A stretch of DNA of 64,000 nt from Pseudonocardia sp. MH-G8 (GTDB lineage Bacteria; Actinomycetota; Actinomycetes; Mycobacteriales; Pseudonocardiaceae), in assembly GCF_002262885.1 (NCBI RefSeq), contig NZ_NKYF01000001.1:496001-560000 (forward strand). The letters run 5' to 3'. Below are positions 37,409 through 44,058 of this stretch, one piece after another. A program made the translations under genes and the position numbers. How positions within the stretch are numbered: position 1 is the first letter of the stretch; every line of letters starts with the position of its first letter. A model generated the notes under the pieces. The model saw only the letters and a program-made list of their open reading frames with translations, ran no database searches and was not told the DNA's origin.

Positions 37409-37916
37409 CACCAGCGCGGTTCGGATCGGCGCGGACGGGATCCTCCTCGCCGTCTTCACCGCCGCGGCGGTGATCTCGCTGCGATCCCTCGACAGCCCGA
37501 CCTACTGGTTCCCCGCCTTCATCACCCTCAGCGGGACGCTGGCCGCCGGGTACAACCTCGGCGCCGATGTCGTGCGCGTGCGCGGCGGCCACTCGCTGAC
37601 CGACGGCGAGATCGTCGACATCGGGGCGTCGGTCACCGACACCCACGACGATGCCACCGAGAGGGACGGGGCGGGGAGCGTGGGCGCGAGGGCTCTCGTC
37701 CTGGCGCTCTGGCTGGTGGCGCTGCCGCTGCTCGGGCTCGTGGTCCCGTTCTTCTACGCCGCCCTGGTCTGGCTGGTCGCGCTGCTCCGCTTCCAGGCCA
37801 AGCAGAAGTGGCTCTTCGTGGTGGTGTCCGTCGCCGTGTTCGGCGTCTTCCTCAACGTGCTCATCGTCCTGCTGGAGATCAGGATGCCGCCGGCGGTCCT
37901 GACCGGGCTCGGATAG
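37401..37916 (+). CDS. tctB: TctB-like small permease subunit
   Basis: A 171-residue protein with four predicted helices, the small membrane subunit paired with TctA. Helices lie at about 10-30, 32-48, 97-120 and 132-160, with an acidic cytoplasmic loop (about 60-92). Sequence conservation in this family is low; the call rests on topology, size and position. It starts with GTG at 37401, inside the end of tctA, with AAGGAG upstream. A strong hairpin follows its stop and closes cluster 1. Confidence 0.85.
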   Translation: MVSTSAVRIGADGILLAVFTAAAVISLRSLDSPTYWFPAFITLSGTLAAGYNLGADVVRVRGGHSLTDGEIVDIGASVTDTHDDATERDGAGSVGARALVLALWLVALPLLGLVVPFFYAALVWLVALLRFQAKQKWLFVVVSVAVFGVFLNVLIVLLEIRMPPAVLTGLG

Positions 37917-37917
37917 C

Positions 37918-37947
37918 GCGGGCCGGCCACCGAGGTGACCGGCCCGC
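37918..37947 (+). terminator. Terminator after tctB
   Basis: GCGGGCCGG (37918-37926) pairs with CCGGCCCGC (37939-37947). The inner CAC/GTG pairs continue the stem around a 4-base loop. It begins 1 base after the tctB stop and is followed by a C/T-rich run. Confidence 0.75.
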
Positions 37948-37994
37948 TCCCCCACCGACGTCGAGCTGCCAGAACGATCACCAGTAAGAGGTAT

Positions 37995-38011
37995 TTGCAA
38001 TCTACTTGCAA
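37995..38011. promoter_or_regulatory. Perfect Nur-type box at the 3' end of nikE
   Basis: TTGCAA-TCTAC-TTGCAA, an exact match to the Streptomyces Nur box as I recall it (TTGCAA-N5-TTGCAA). It directly abuts the nikE stop codon (38012-38014) in the convergent nikE/tctB gap, an unexpected place for an operator. Confidence 0.7.
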
Positions 38012-38668
38012 CTAGCCGGGAACGCCAACGAAGGGGCGCTCGACCCGGTCGGCCCACACCGCGAGCAGCTCCTCGTCGTGCGACACCGCGAGCACGCCCG
38101 CCCCCTCGCGCGCCCGTTCCGCGACCACGCCGACCAGCGCGGCGGTCGTCGACGCGTCGAGCATCGCGGTCATCTCGTCGCAGATCAGGTAGCGCGGTCG
38201 CAGCACGAGAGCGCGCGCGAGGCAGGCGCGCTGCAGCTGGCCGTCGCTCACCTCGTGGGGCCGGCGGCCGAGCAGCTCGGGCGTGAGCCCGACACGGTCG
38301 TGCAGCTCGCCCTCCAAGGCGGGGTCGCGCCGGCCCCGGGTGGCCAGCAGCGGTTCGGCGACGATCTCGCGCAGCGGCAGGCGCGGGTCGGCGGCCAGGC
38401 GCGGGTTCTGGAACACCACCCCGACGGCCGTGCGCAGCTCTCGCGGCGCCCGGTAGCGCACGCCGGGCGCCCGCACGCCGTCGATCTCCACGGCGCCGGC
38501 CCACGGTGCGTGCAGCAACGCCAGCACCCGCGCGAGCGTCGACTTGCCGCACCCGCTCGGCCCGGCGAGACCGACGACCGCGCCCTGCTCCACGGTCAGG
38601 TCGACGCCGTCGAGCACGCGGACCCCCCGGCGGTACCCGGCGACGACGCCGCGCGCCGCGAGCGTCAC
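38012..38668 (-). CDS. nikE: Nickel/peptide-type ABC transporter ATPase NikE-like
   Basis: A 218-residue ABC ATPase, at the short end for this family. Walker A is GPSGCGKSTL (about 36-45), the signature is VSDGQLQRACLARAL instead of the usual LSGGQ, Walker B is YLICDEM, and the H-loop is AVSHDEEL. It powers the NikBC permease together with NikD. The start GTG overlaps the nikD stop as GTGA. It is the last gene of the nik operon. The opp-type C-terminal Cys-rich tail is missing. Confidence 0.85.
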   Translation of the reverse strand: MTLAARGVVAGYRRGVRVLDGVDLTVEQGAVVGLAGPSGCGKSTLARVLALLHAPWAGAVEIDGVRAPGVRYRAPRELRTAVGVVFQNPRLAADPRLPLREIVAEPLLATRGRRDPALEGELHDRVGLTPELLGRRPHEVSDGQLQRACLARALVLRPRYLICDEMTAMLDASTTAALVGVVAERAREGAGVLAVSHDEELLAVWADRVERPFVGVPG

Positions 38669-39615
38669 GACGAGCCCACCGGCGCGCACGCCACCGCCCG
38701 CGCACCGCTCCACACGAGCGCCGGATCGGGCACGCAGGAGTGCAGGTCGGGCCGCCGCTGCCCGAACCCGCACCCGGCGGGCAGGGCGGTGAGGTCCGGG
38801 GGATGGCCCGGCACCGGTGTGAAGCCGCGGTCGGGCAGCGCGCCGAGCAGGCCCGCGGTGTAGGGGTGCCACGGGTCGTCGAACACGGCGTCGGCGGGTC
38901 CGACCTCGACGAGCCGGCTCGCGTACATCACGGCGACGTCGGTGGCCACGCGCCGTGCGGCACGCAAGTCGTGTGTGATGAGCAGGACCGCGTGCCCGCG
39001 CTCGGCCATCCCGGCGAGCAGGTCCACGCTCCGGTCGACGAGCGGGCGGTCCAGGCCCGCGGTCGGCTCGTCGGCCAGCAGGACCGGCGGGTCGCCCGCC
39101 AGCGCCGCGGCCAACCCGACGCGCTGCGCGGTGCCGCCGGACAGCTCGTGCGGGTAGCGCTCGAGCATCTCGCGCGGCAGCCCGACGTCCTCGGCGAGCC
39201 GCCCGACGACGGCCCGCGGGTCGGGATCCCCGGGCCGCAGTGCCCGCACCGCCTCGGCGAGCTGCGCGCCGACCCGGCGGACCGGCGTCAGGTGGGTGGC
39301 CGCCGACTGCGGCACCAGCCCGATGCGCCGGCCCCGCACCCGGTCGCGCAGCACGGACTCCGGCGCGTCGAGCAGGTCGCGGCCGTCGAGCTCCACCCGC
39401 CCGGCCACCTCCGCGTTCGCCGGCAACAGCCCGGTGATCGCCGCGGCCAGCACGGACTTGCCGCACCCGCTCTCCCCCACCAGCGCGAGCAGCCGTCCTG
39501 GACGCAGCGTGAAGCTCGCGCTGGTGACCGCCCGCACGGTCCCGGCCCGCCCCCGAGCGCCGAGCCGGAACCGCACGGACAACCCCTCGACGCGCAACTC
39601 CGCCGCCCCGCTCAC
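38665..39615 (-). CDS. nikD: Nickel/peptide-type ABC transporter ATPase NikD-like
   Basis: A 316-residue ABC ATPase: Walker A GESGCGKSVLA, signature LSGGTAQRVGLAAAL, Walker B VLLADEPTAGLD, H-loop LLITHDLRAA. The C-terminal part has the oligopeptide/nickel-family tail HPYTAGLLGALPDRGFTPVPGHPPDLTALPAGCGFGQRR, with two Cys that bind an Fe-S cluster in some relatives. The start GTG 39615 overlaps the nikC stop as GTGA, and the stop overlaps nikE in the same way. Confidence 0.9.
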   Translation of the reverse strand: MSGAAELRVEGLSVRFRLGARGRAGTVRAVTSASFTLRPGRLLALVGESGCGKSVLAAAITGLLPANAEVAGRVELDGRDLLDAPESVLRDRVRGRRIGLVPQSAATHLTPVRRVGAQLAEAVRALRPGDPDPRAVVGRLAEDVGLPREMLERYPHELSGGTAQRVGLAAALAGDPPVLLADEPTAGLDRPLVDRSVDLLAGMAERGHAVLLITHDLRAARRVATDVAVMYASRLVEVGPADAVFDDPWHPYTAGLLGALPDRGFTPVPGHPPDLTALPAGCGFGQRRPDLHSCVPDPALVWSGARAVACAPVGSS

Positions 39616-40553
39616 AGCCCGAGCTCCGATCGGCGTCGCGGCAGGGACCGGTCTCGCCACCAGGCCGCGATACCGGCCACCGCCAGCGCCGAGGCGACCA
39701 GCAGCACCGCGGGGAAGGTCACGATCCACCAGGAGCCGAGCAGGACCGCGGCCCGGCCCTCGCCCAAAATGTTGCCGATCGAGGCGAGGTGCGGCGGGAG
39801 GCCGAGGCCGAGGAACGACAGGGCCGTCTCGTGCCAGACGGCGTGCGGGAGCAGCAGCACCGTGGACAGCGCCGCCTGGGGCACGATCGCCGGCAGCAGG
39901 TGCCGGCGCAGCACCCGCCACCGCGAGGCGCCGCCGGAGATGGCCGCGTCGACGAACGGCCGCTCGCGCAGCGAGAGCACCTCGGACCGGACGATCCGCG
40001 CCACGCTCGTCCAGTGCGTGAGGGCGATCGACGCGATCACCGCCAGCACCGAGCCCCGGTAGAGCGCCACGATCACGATGCCGAGCAGCAGGTGCGGCAC
40101 GGCGTTGACGGTGTCGACGACGCGCATGAGCAGCCGGTCCGGCCAGCCCCCGAGCACGCCCGACGCCGCCCCGAACAGCGCCCCGAGCACCGTCGAGACC
40201 ACTGCGCACACCGCGGCCACCAGCAGCGACACCTGCAGGCCCGCGAAGCTGCGCAGCAGCAGGTCCCGGCCCTGCGCGTCGGTGCCGAACGGGTGGGTGG
40301 GCGACGGGGGCAGCCGCACCGCGGTGTAGTCGACGAGCCGCTGGTCCAGCCCGCCCAGCCAGGGCACGAGCATGGAGGCGGCGGCGAGCAGGACCAGCAG
40401 CCCGCACCCGGCCGCCAGCCGCGACCGGGCCCGGCCCGCCGCGCGTCCCCGCGGCGTTCCCGCGCGCGGCCGTGCCGCCGAACGCCACTGCGGCTCGGCG
40501 TCCTCCGGCTGCCCCGCGGTGCGCGGTCGCCCGAGATCGACCTCAGCACTCAT
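39612..40553 (-). CDS. nikC: Nickel/peptide-type ABC permease NikC-like
   Basis: A 313-residue inner-membrane permease with an N-terminal cytoplasmic extension, a first helix at about 50-70, the family loop HPFGTDAQGRDLLLRSFAG, and the EAA loop DAAISGGASRWRVLRRHLLPAIVPQ for ATPase contact. ALSFLGLGLPP is typical of DppC/NikC. The start ATG 40553 has GAGGGAG 5 bases upstream. The 168-bp gap from nikB holds a repeat array, the only break in an otherwise overlapping operon. Confidence 0.9.
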   Translation of the reverse strand: MSAEVDLGRPRTAGQPEDAEPQWRSAARPRAGTPRGRAAGRARSRLAAGCGLLVLLAAASMLVPWLGGLDQRLVDYTAVRLPPSPTHPFGTDAQGRDLLLRSFAGLQVSLLVAAVCAVVSTVLGALFGAASGVLGGWPDRLLMRVVDTVNAVPHLLLGIVIVALYRGSVLAVIASIALTHWTSVARIVRSEVLSLRERPFVDAAISGGASRWRVLRRHLLPAIVPQAALSTVLLLPHAVWHETALSFLGLGLPPHLASIGNILGEGRAAVLLGSWWIVTFPAVLLVASALAVAGIAAWWRDRSLPRRRSELGL

Positions 40554-40580
40554 CGCACTCCCTCGCCGGGCGCACCCCAG

Positions 40581-40716
40581 AGTGCGACACATGTACACCC
40601 AGACCCCGACTCGCGGGGAGGCAGAGCGCGACACGCGTGCGCCCAGACCCCGACTCGCGGGCGGGGGTTGCGCCCCTTCCGCGAGTCGGGGTGCGCGGGC
40701 ACGGGTGTCGCTGTGC
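40581..40716. repeat. GACTCGCGGG-family repeat between nikB and nikC (locus 3)
   Basis: Two direct units (GCGACAC ... CCCAGACCCCGACTCGCGGG) start at 40584 and 40628, a 44-bp period. One inverted unit (CCGCGAGTCGGGG ... GGGTGTCGC) runs to about 40711. The words are those of the 16.2 and 20.6 kb loci. The hairpin falls inside the nik operon and could lower nikCDE expression relative to nikAB. Confidence 0.8.
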
Positions 40717-40721
40717 GTGCG

Positions 40722-41696
40722 TCAGCCATCGGCCACCACCCTCGGGTCGGCGATGGCCACGGCGACGTCGGCGAGCAGGGAGCCTGCGAGGACCGCGGCC
40801 GTGGCCAGCACCGAGACGGCCGCGAGCATCGGGAAGTCGACGGCCAGGGCCGCGGTGACCACCGCCTCGGCGATGCCCGGCCACGAGAACACCGTCTCGA
40901 CCAGCACCGCACCCGTCACCAGCTCCGGGATCCGGGTGCCCAGCAACGTGACGAACGGCAGCAGGGCCGTGGGCAGCGCGTGCCGCAGCACCACGGTGCG
41001 CTCGCCCAGGCCTCGTGCCCGCGCGCCCGTCACGTGATCCTCCCCGAGCGCGCCGAGCAGCGAGGACCGCACGTGCAGCACCAGCCACGGCGTCTGCGAG
41101 ACGCCCAGCACCAGCGCGGGCAGCAGCAGGTGGCGGGCCACCTGCTCGACGGAGAACGCCGCGCCGGCGTCGGTGATCCCCGCGACCGGGAGCCAGCCGA
41201 GGCCCAGCGCGAACACGGCGATCGCGACGAGCGCCAGCACGAAGGGCGGGATGCCCTCCATCGCATGCCCGATCGCGGTCACCACCCGGTCGAACAGCCC
41301 GCCCTGCCACCACGCGGCGGCGGTGCCGGCCACCAGGGCCAGCACGACCGCGACGACGAGCGCGGTGCTCACCAGCAGCAGCGTCCACGGCAGCCGCTCG
41401 GCGACGACCTGGGCCACCGGCTGCCGGAACGCCCGGCTCGTCCCGAGGTCCCCCGACAGGATCCCGGACAGCCACCGCCCCAGCTGCTGGAACACGCCGT
41501 CGTCGAGGCCGAGGCGCTCGCGGGTGGCGGCGATGTCGGCGTCGGATGCGGAGAAGATGTCGACGCCGTAGTACTGGTAGACGGGGTCGAACGGCGAGGC
41601 CGCGGCGAGCAGGAACACCCCGACCGCCACGATCCCCAGCACCGGCACCGCGAACGCCAGCCGGCGCGCGACGAGCAAGCCGATCTCCCGGCTCAC
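40722..41696 (-). CDS. nikB: Nickel/peptide-type ABC permease NikB-like
   Basis: A 324-residue DppB/NikB-type permease: first helix RRLAFAVPVLGIVAVGVFLLA, periplasmic loop with LSGILSGDLGTSRAFRQPVAQVVAERLP, and EAA loop TGARARGLGERTVVLRHALPTALLPF. About six helices. The start GTG at 41696 overlaps the nikA stop as GTGA. Its stop is followed within a few bases by the repeat array. It forms the channel with NikC. Confidence 0.9.
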   Translation of the reverse strand: MSREIGLLVARRLAFAVPVLGIVAVGVFLLAAASPFDPVYQYYGVDIFSASDADIAATRERLGLDDGVFQQLGRWLSGILSGDLGTSRAFRQPVAQVVAERLPWTLLLVSTALVVAVVLALVAGTAAAWWQGGLFDRVVTAIGHAMEGIPPFVLALVAIAVFALGLGWLPVAGITDAGAAFSVEQVARHLLLPALVLGVSQTPWLVLHVRSSLLGALGEDHVTGARARGLGERTVVLRHALPTALLPFVTLLGTRIPELVTGAVLVETVFSWPGIAEAVVTAALAVDFPMLAAVSVLATAAVLAGSLLADVAVAIADPRVVADG

Positions 41697-43285
41697 GAGC
41701 GGGGTGTCCAGTCCTCGACGTTCCACCACGGCCCCCACGTGGTGCCGTGCGTGTGCGGGTCGACGACCTGCTGGTAGCCGTCCCAGCGCTCGCGCACCAG
41801 GTAGGAGTGGTCGAGGAAGGCCAGGAAGACGAATCCCGGAGCGGCCGCGTAGGCGCGCTGCCACTCCTTGACCGCGGCCACGCGCGCCGCCTGGTCGGTG
41901 GCGCGCCGGGCCGCGTCCAGGCCCGCGTCGACGGCCGGGTTCGCGTAGAACGCCGGGTTGTTGAACCCGTCGCCGCCGTAGGAGCTGTGCAGCAGCGGGT
42001 AGCTCACGAGGTCCGGGTCGAACGGGGACCCGCCGCCGAGCACCACCGCGTCGGCGCCCATCCGCGGCTCGATCGCCTCCCAGCCCAGCCCCTCGAGCGC
42101 GACGTCGACGCCGACCGCACGGGCGTCGGAGGTGAACGCCTGCGCGAAGTCGCGTCGGATCGTGTCGTTGGCGGGGTACATCAGCGTGAACCGGGCGGGC
42201 ACGCCGTCGCGGGCGCGCGTGCCGTCGGGGCCGCGGACCCAGCCGGCCGCGTCGAGGATCCGCTCGGCCTCGGCACGGTCGAACGCGAACTGCGCGCTCG
42301 GCTCGGCGTACTCGGACAGCACCTCGGGGATGGGTGTGGACGCCGGTGCGCCGTGACCAGCGAAGAAGGCGTCGATCATGCCCTGGCGGTCGACGGCGTG
42401 GTTGAGCGCCAGCCGGACCGCCGGGTCGCCGGTGACGGGATGGCCGCTGGGCAGCGTGATCGTGCGATAGTCGGCGCTGGGGTGGTGGTGCACGGCGTAC
42501 TCCGAGTCGGCGAACGTCTCGGCGAGCGCGGGCGGGAGCACGGTGCCGTCGAACTCCCCCGCCCGCAGACGCTGGGCGCGGGTGTTGTCGTCGACGGCGA
42601 AGACGAGGTCGAGCGTGCGCACGGCCGGTGCGCCACCCCAGTACTGCGCGTTGGCCTCGAGCCGCATCGAGGTGCCGCGCCGCCACTCCGCCAGCCGGTA
42701 GGGCCCGGTGCCGACCGGCTGCGTCCCGAACGCCGACTCCGCGAGCGGCGCGGGCGTCGCCACCGCCTCGGCCGGGACGATGCCCAGCGTCAGCCGGTGC
42801 GCGAACGCGGAGTCGGGCTGGGTGAGCCGGAACCTGACCGTCTGCGGGTCCAGCGCCTCGACGCCGGCCAGCGTGCGGTAGTCGGAGCGGACCGTGGACG
42901 CGTAGGCCGGGTCGAGCAGCGCCGTGTAGGTGGCGACCACGTCCTGGGCGTCGAACGCCGACCCGTCGTGGAACGTGACGCCCTCGCGCAGCGCCACGGT
43001 GTAGGACATCCCGTCGGGGGCCTGCTCGGGCAGCGCCGCGGCCAGGGCGGGCTGCAGCTGCCGGTTCGCGTCGTGCGCCACGAGGCCGTCGAAGATCTTG
43101 GACGCGCCCTCGACGCCGTAGCCGAGCAACGGGTGCAGGCTCTCGGGCTCGTAGCCGTCGGCCAGCACCATCGTGGCGGGGTCACCGCTCGCGCCGGCCG
43201 CACCCCCCGGGGCGGTCGGCGCGGAGCACCCGGCGACAGCCGCGAGGAGGACGGCGGCGATGACGATCGGGGCGCGACGGTTCAC
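41693..43285 (-). CDS. nikA: Nickel-type ABC solute-binding lipoprotein NikA-like
   Basis: A 530-residue SBP family 5 lipoprotein (lipobox AAVAGC20). ADGYEPESLHPLLGYGVEGASKIFDGL is the family opening, and VTFHDGSAFDAQDVVATY is the standard second motif. A HHHP run in YAVHHHPSADYR is a possible metal or metallophore contact. SBP5 proteins bind peptides or nickel complexes and sequence alone does not settle it. The nickel assignment comes from the Nur-like box 20 bp upstream and the divergent sodF. The GTG at 43285 is the chosen start; the frame extends to 43321 through the box. Confidence 0.82.
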   Translation of the reverse strand: MNRRAPIVIAAVLLAAVAGCSAPTAPGGAAGASGDPATMVLADGYEPESLHPLLGYGVEGASKIFDGLVAHDANRQLQPALAAALPEQAPDGMSYTVALREGVTFHDGSAFDAQDVVATYTALLDPAYASTVRSDYRTLAGVEALDPQTVRFRLTQPDSAFAHRLTLGIVPAEAVATPAPLAESAFGTQPVGTGPYRLAEWRRGTSMRLEANAQYWGGAPAVRTLDLVFAVDDNTRAQRLRAGEFDGTVLPPALAETFADSEYAVHHHPSADYRTITLPSGHPVTGDPAVRLALNHAVDRQGMIDAFFAGHGAPASTPIPEVLSEYAEPSAQFAFDRAEAERILDAAGWVRGPDGTRARDGVPARFTLMYPANDTIRRDFAQAFTSDARAVGVDVALEGLGWEAIEPRMGADAVVLGGGSPFDPDLVSYPLLHSSYGGDGFNNPAFYANPAVDAGLDAARRATDQAARVAAVKEWQRAYAAAPGFVFLAFLDHSYLVRERWDGYQQVVDPHTHGTTWGPWWNVEDWTPRS

Positions 43286-43304
43286 GGCCGGACGGTAGCC
43301 ACAG

Positions 43305-43321
43305 TTGCGAGTCACTGGCAA
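43305..43321. promoter_or_regulatory. Nur-like box between nikA and sodF
   Basis: TTGCGA-GTCAC-TGGCAA matches TTGCAA-N5-TTGCAA at 10 of 12 positions with the right spacer. It lies 20 bp upstream of the nikA start and 79 bp upstream of the sodF start, suited to nickel-dependent repression of both. Confidence 0.65.
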
Positions 43322-43349
43322 GAGCGTGAAGATCGCTGGTGCACCAGTT

Positions 43350-43388
43350 CACGATCTACTGCCACGACCTACTGCCACGATCTACTGC
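43350..43388 (+). repeat. Three tandem copies of a 13-bp unit upstream of sodF
   Basis: CACGATCTACTGC at 43350-43362 and 43376-43388, with CACGACCTACTGC between them (one change). The array ends directly before the GAGGAAG ribosome site of sodF, so it lies in the promoter or 5' leader. Confidence 0.85.
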
Positions 43389-43400
43389 GAGGAAGTGCCC

Positions 43401-44003
43401 ATGGCCCAGTACACGCTGCCCGACCTGCCCTACGACTACGGCGCCCTCGCCCCGCACATCGCCGGCGAGATCATGCAGCTGCACCACTCCAAGCACCACC
43501 AGACCTACGTCACCGCCGCGAACCAGACCCTCGACAAGCTCGCCGCCGCCCGCGAGTCCGGCGACTTCGCCGCCATCGTCGGCCTGGAGAAGACCCTCGC
43601 CTTCAACCTCGGCGGCCACGTCAACCACTCGATCTTCTGGAACAACCTCTCCCCCGACGGCGGCGGGAAGCCCCAGGGCGAGCTCGCCGCGGCCGTCGAC
43701 GAGCACTTCGGCTCCTTCGACGCCTTCCAGGCCCACTTCACCGCCGTCGCCACCACCATCCAGGGCAGCGGCTGGGCCATCCTCGGCTGGGACACCCTCG
43801 GCAAGCAGCTGCTGATCCACCAGCTCTACGACCAGCAGGCCAACCTCCCCGCGGGCCAGATCCCCCTGGTCATGCTCGACATGTGGGAGCACGCCTTCTA
43901 CCTGCAGTACCGCAACGTCAAGCCGGACTACGTCAAGGCCTGGTGGAACGTCGTCAACTGGGCCGACGCCGCAGCGCGCTTCGACAAGGCCCGCACCGCC
44001 TGA
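43401..44003 (+). CDS. sodF: Superoxide dismutase, Fe/Mn type
   Basis: A 200-residue cytoplasmic superoxide dismutase. Metal ligands are in place: His in [10 protein letters not shown], His in [10 protein letters not shown], and Asp/His in [12 protein letters not shown]. The QGSGWAIL segment is standard. Fe versus Mn cannot be settled from sequence; Fe is favoured because actinobacterial sodF genes are the ones repressed by Nur when nickel is available, and a Nur-like box lies upstream. The start ATG 43401 has GAGGAAG 5 bases upstream. A perfect hairpin with a T-run ends the gene. Confidence 0.95.
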   Translation: MAQYTLPDLPYDYGALAPHIAGEIMQLHHSKHHQTYVTAANQTLDKLAAARESGDFAAIVGLEKTLAFNLGGHVNHSIFWNNLSPDGGGKPQGELAAAVDEHFGSFDAFQAHFTAVATTIQGSGWAILGWDTLGKQLLIHQLYDQQANLPAGQIPLVMLDMWEHAFYLQYRNVKPDYVKAWWNVVNWADAAARFDKARTA

Positions 44004-44007
44004 CATG

Positions 44008-44058
44008 CCGTGAGTGGATACGAGTGCCCCAGCACTCGTATCCACTCACGGGGGTTTT
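44008..44058 (+). terminator. Terminator hairpin after sodF; GTGAGTGGATACGAGTGC repeat, copy 1
   Basis: Perfect 20-bp arms at 44008-44027 and 44032-44051 with a 4-base CCCA loop, followed by TTTT at 44055-44058. It ends sodF and also abuts the end of the convergent dppA gene. A near-identical copy lies at 50856-50901. Confidence 0.9.

Noticed and set aside
38012-43285. Dipeptide rather than nickel transporter
   Set aside because: SBP5 sequence alone cannot decide, but Nur-like boxes at both ends and divergence from sodF favour nickel; kept as the less likely alternative.
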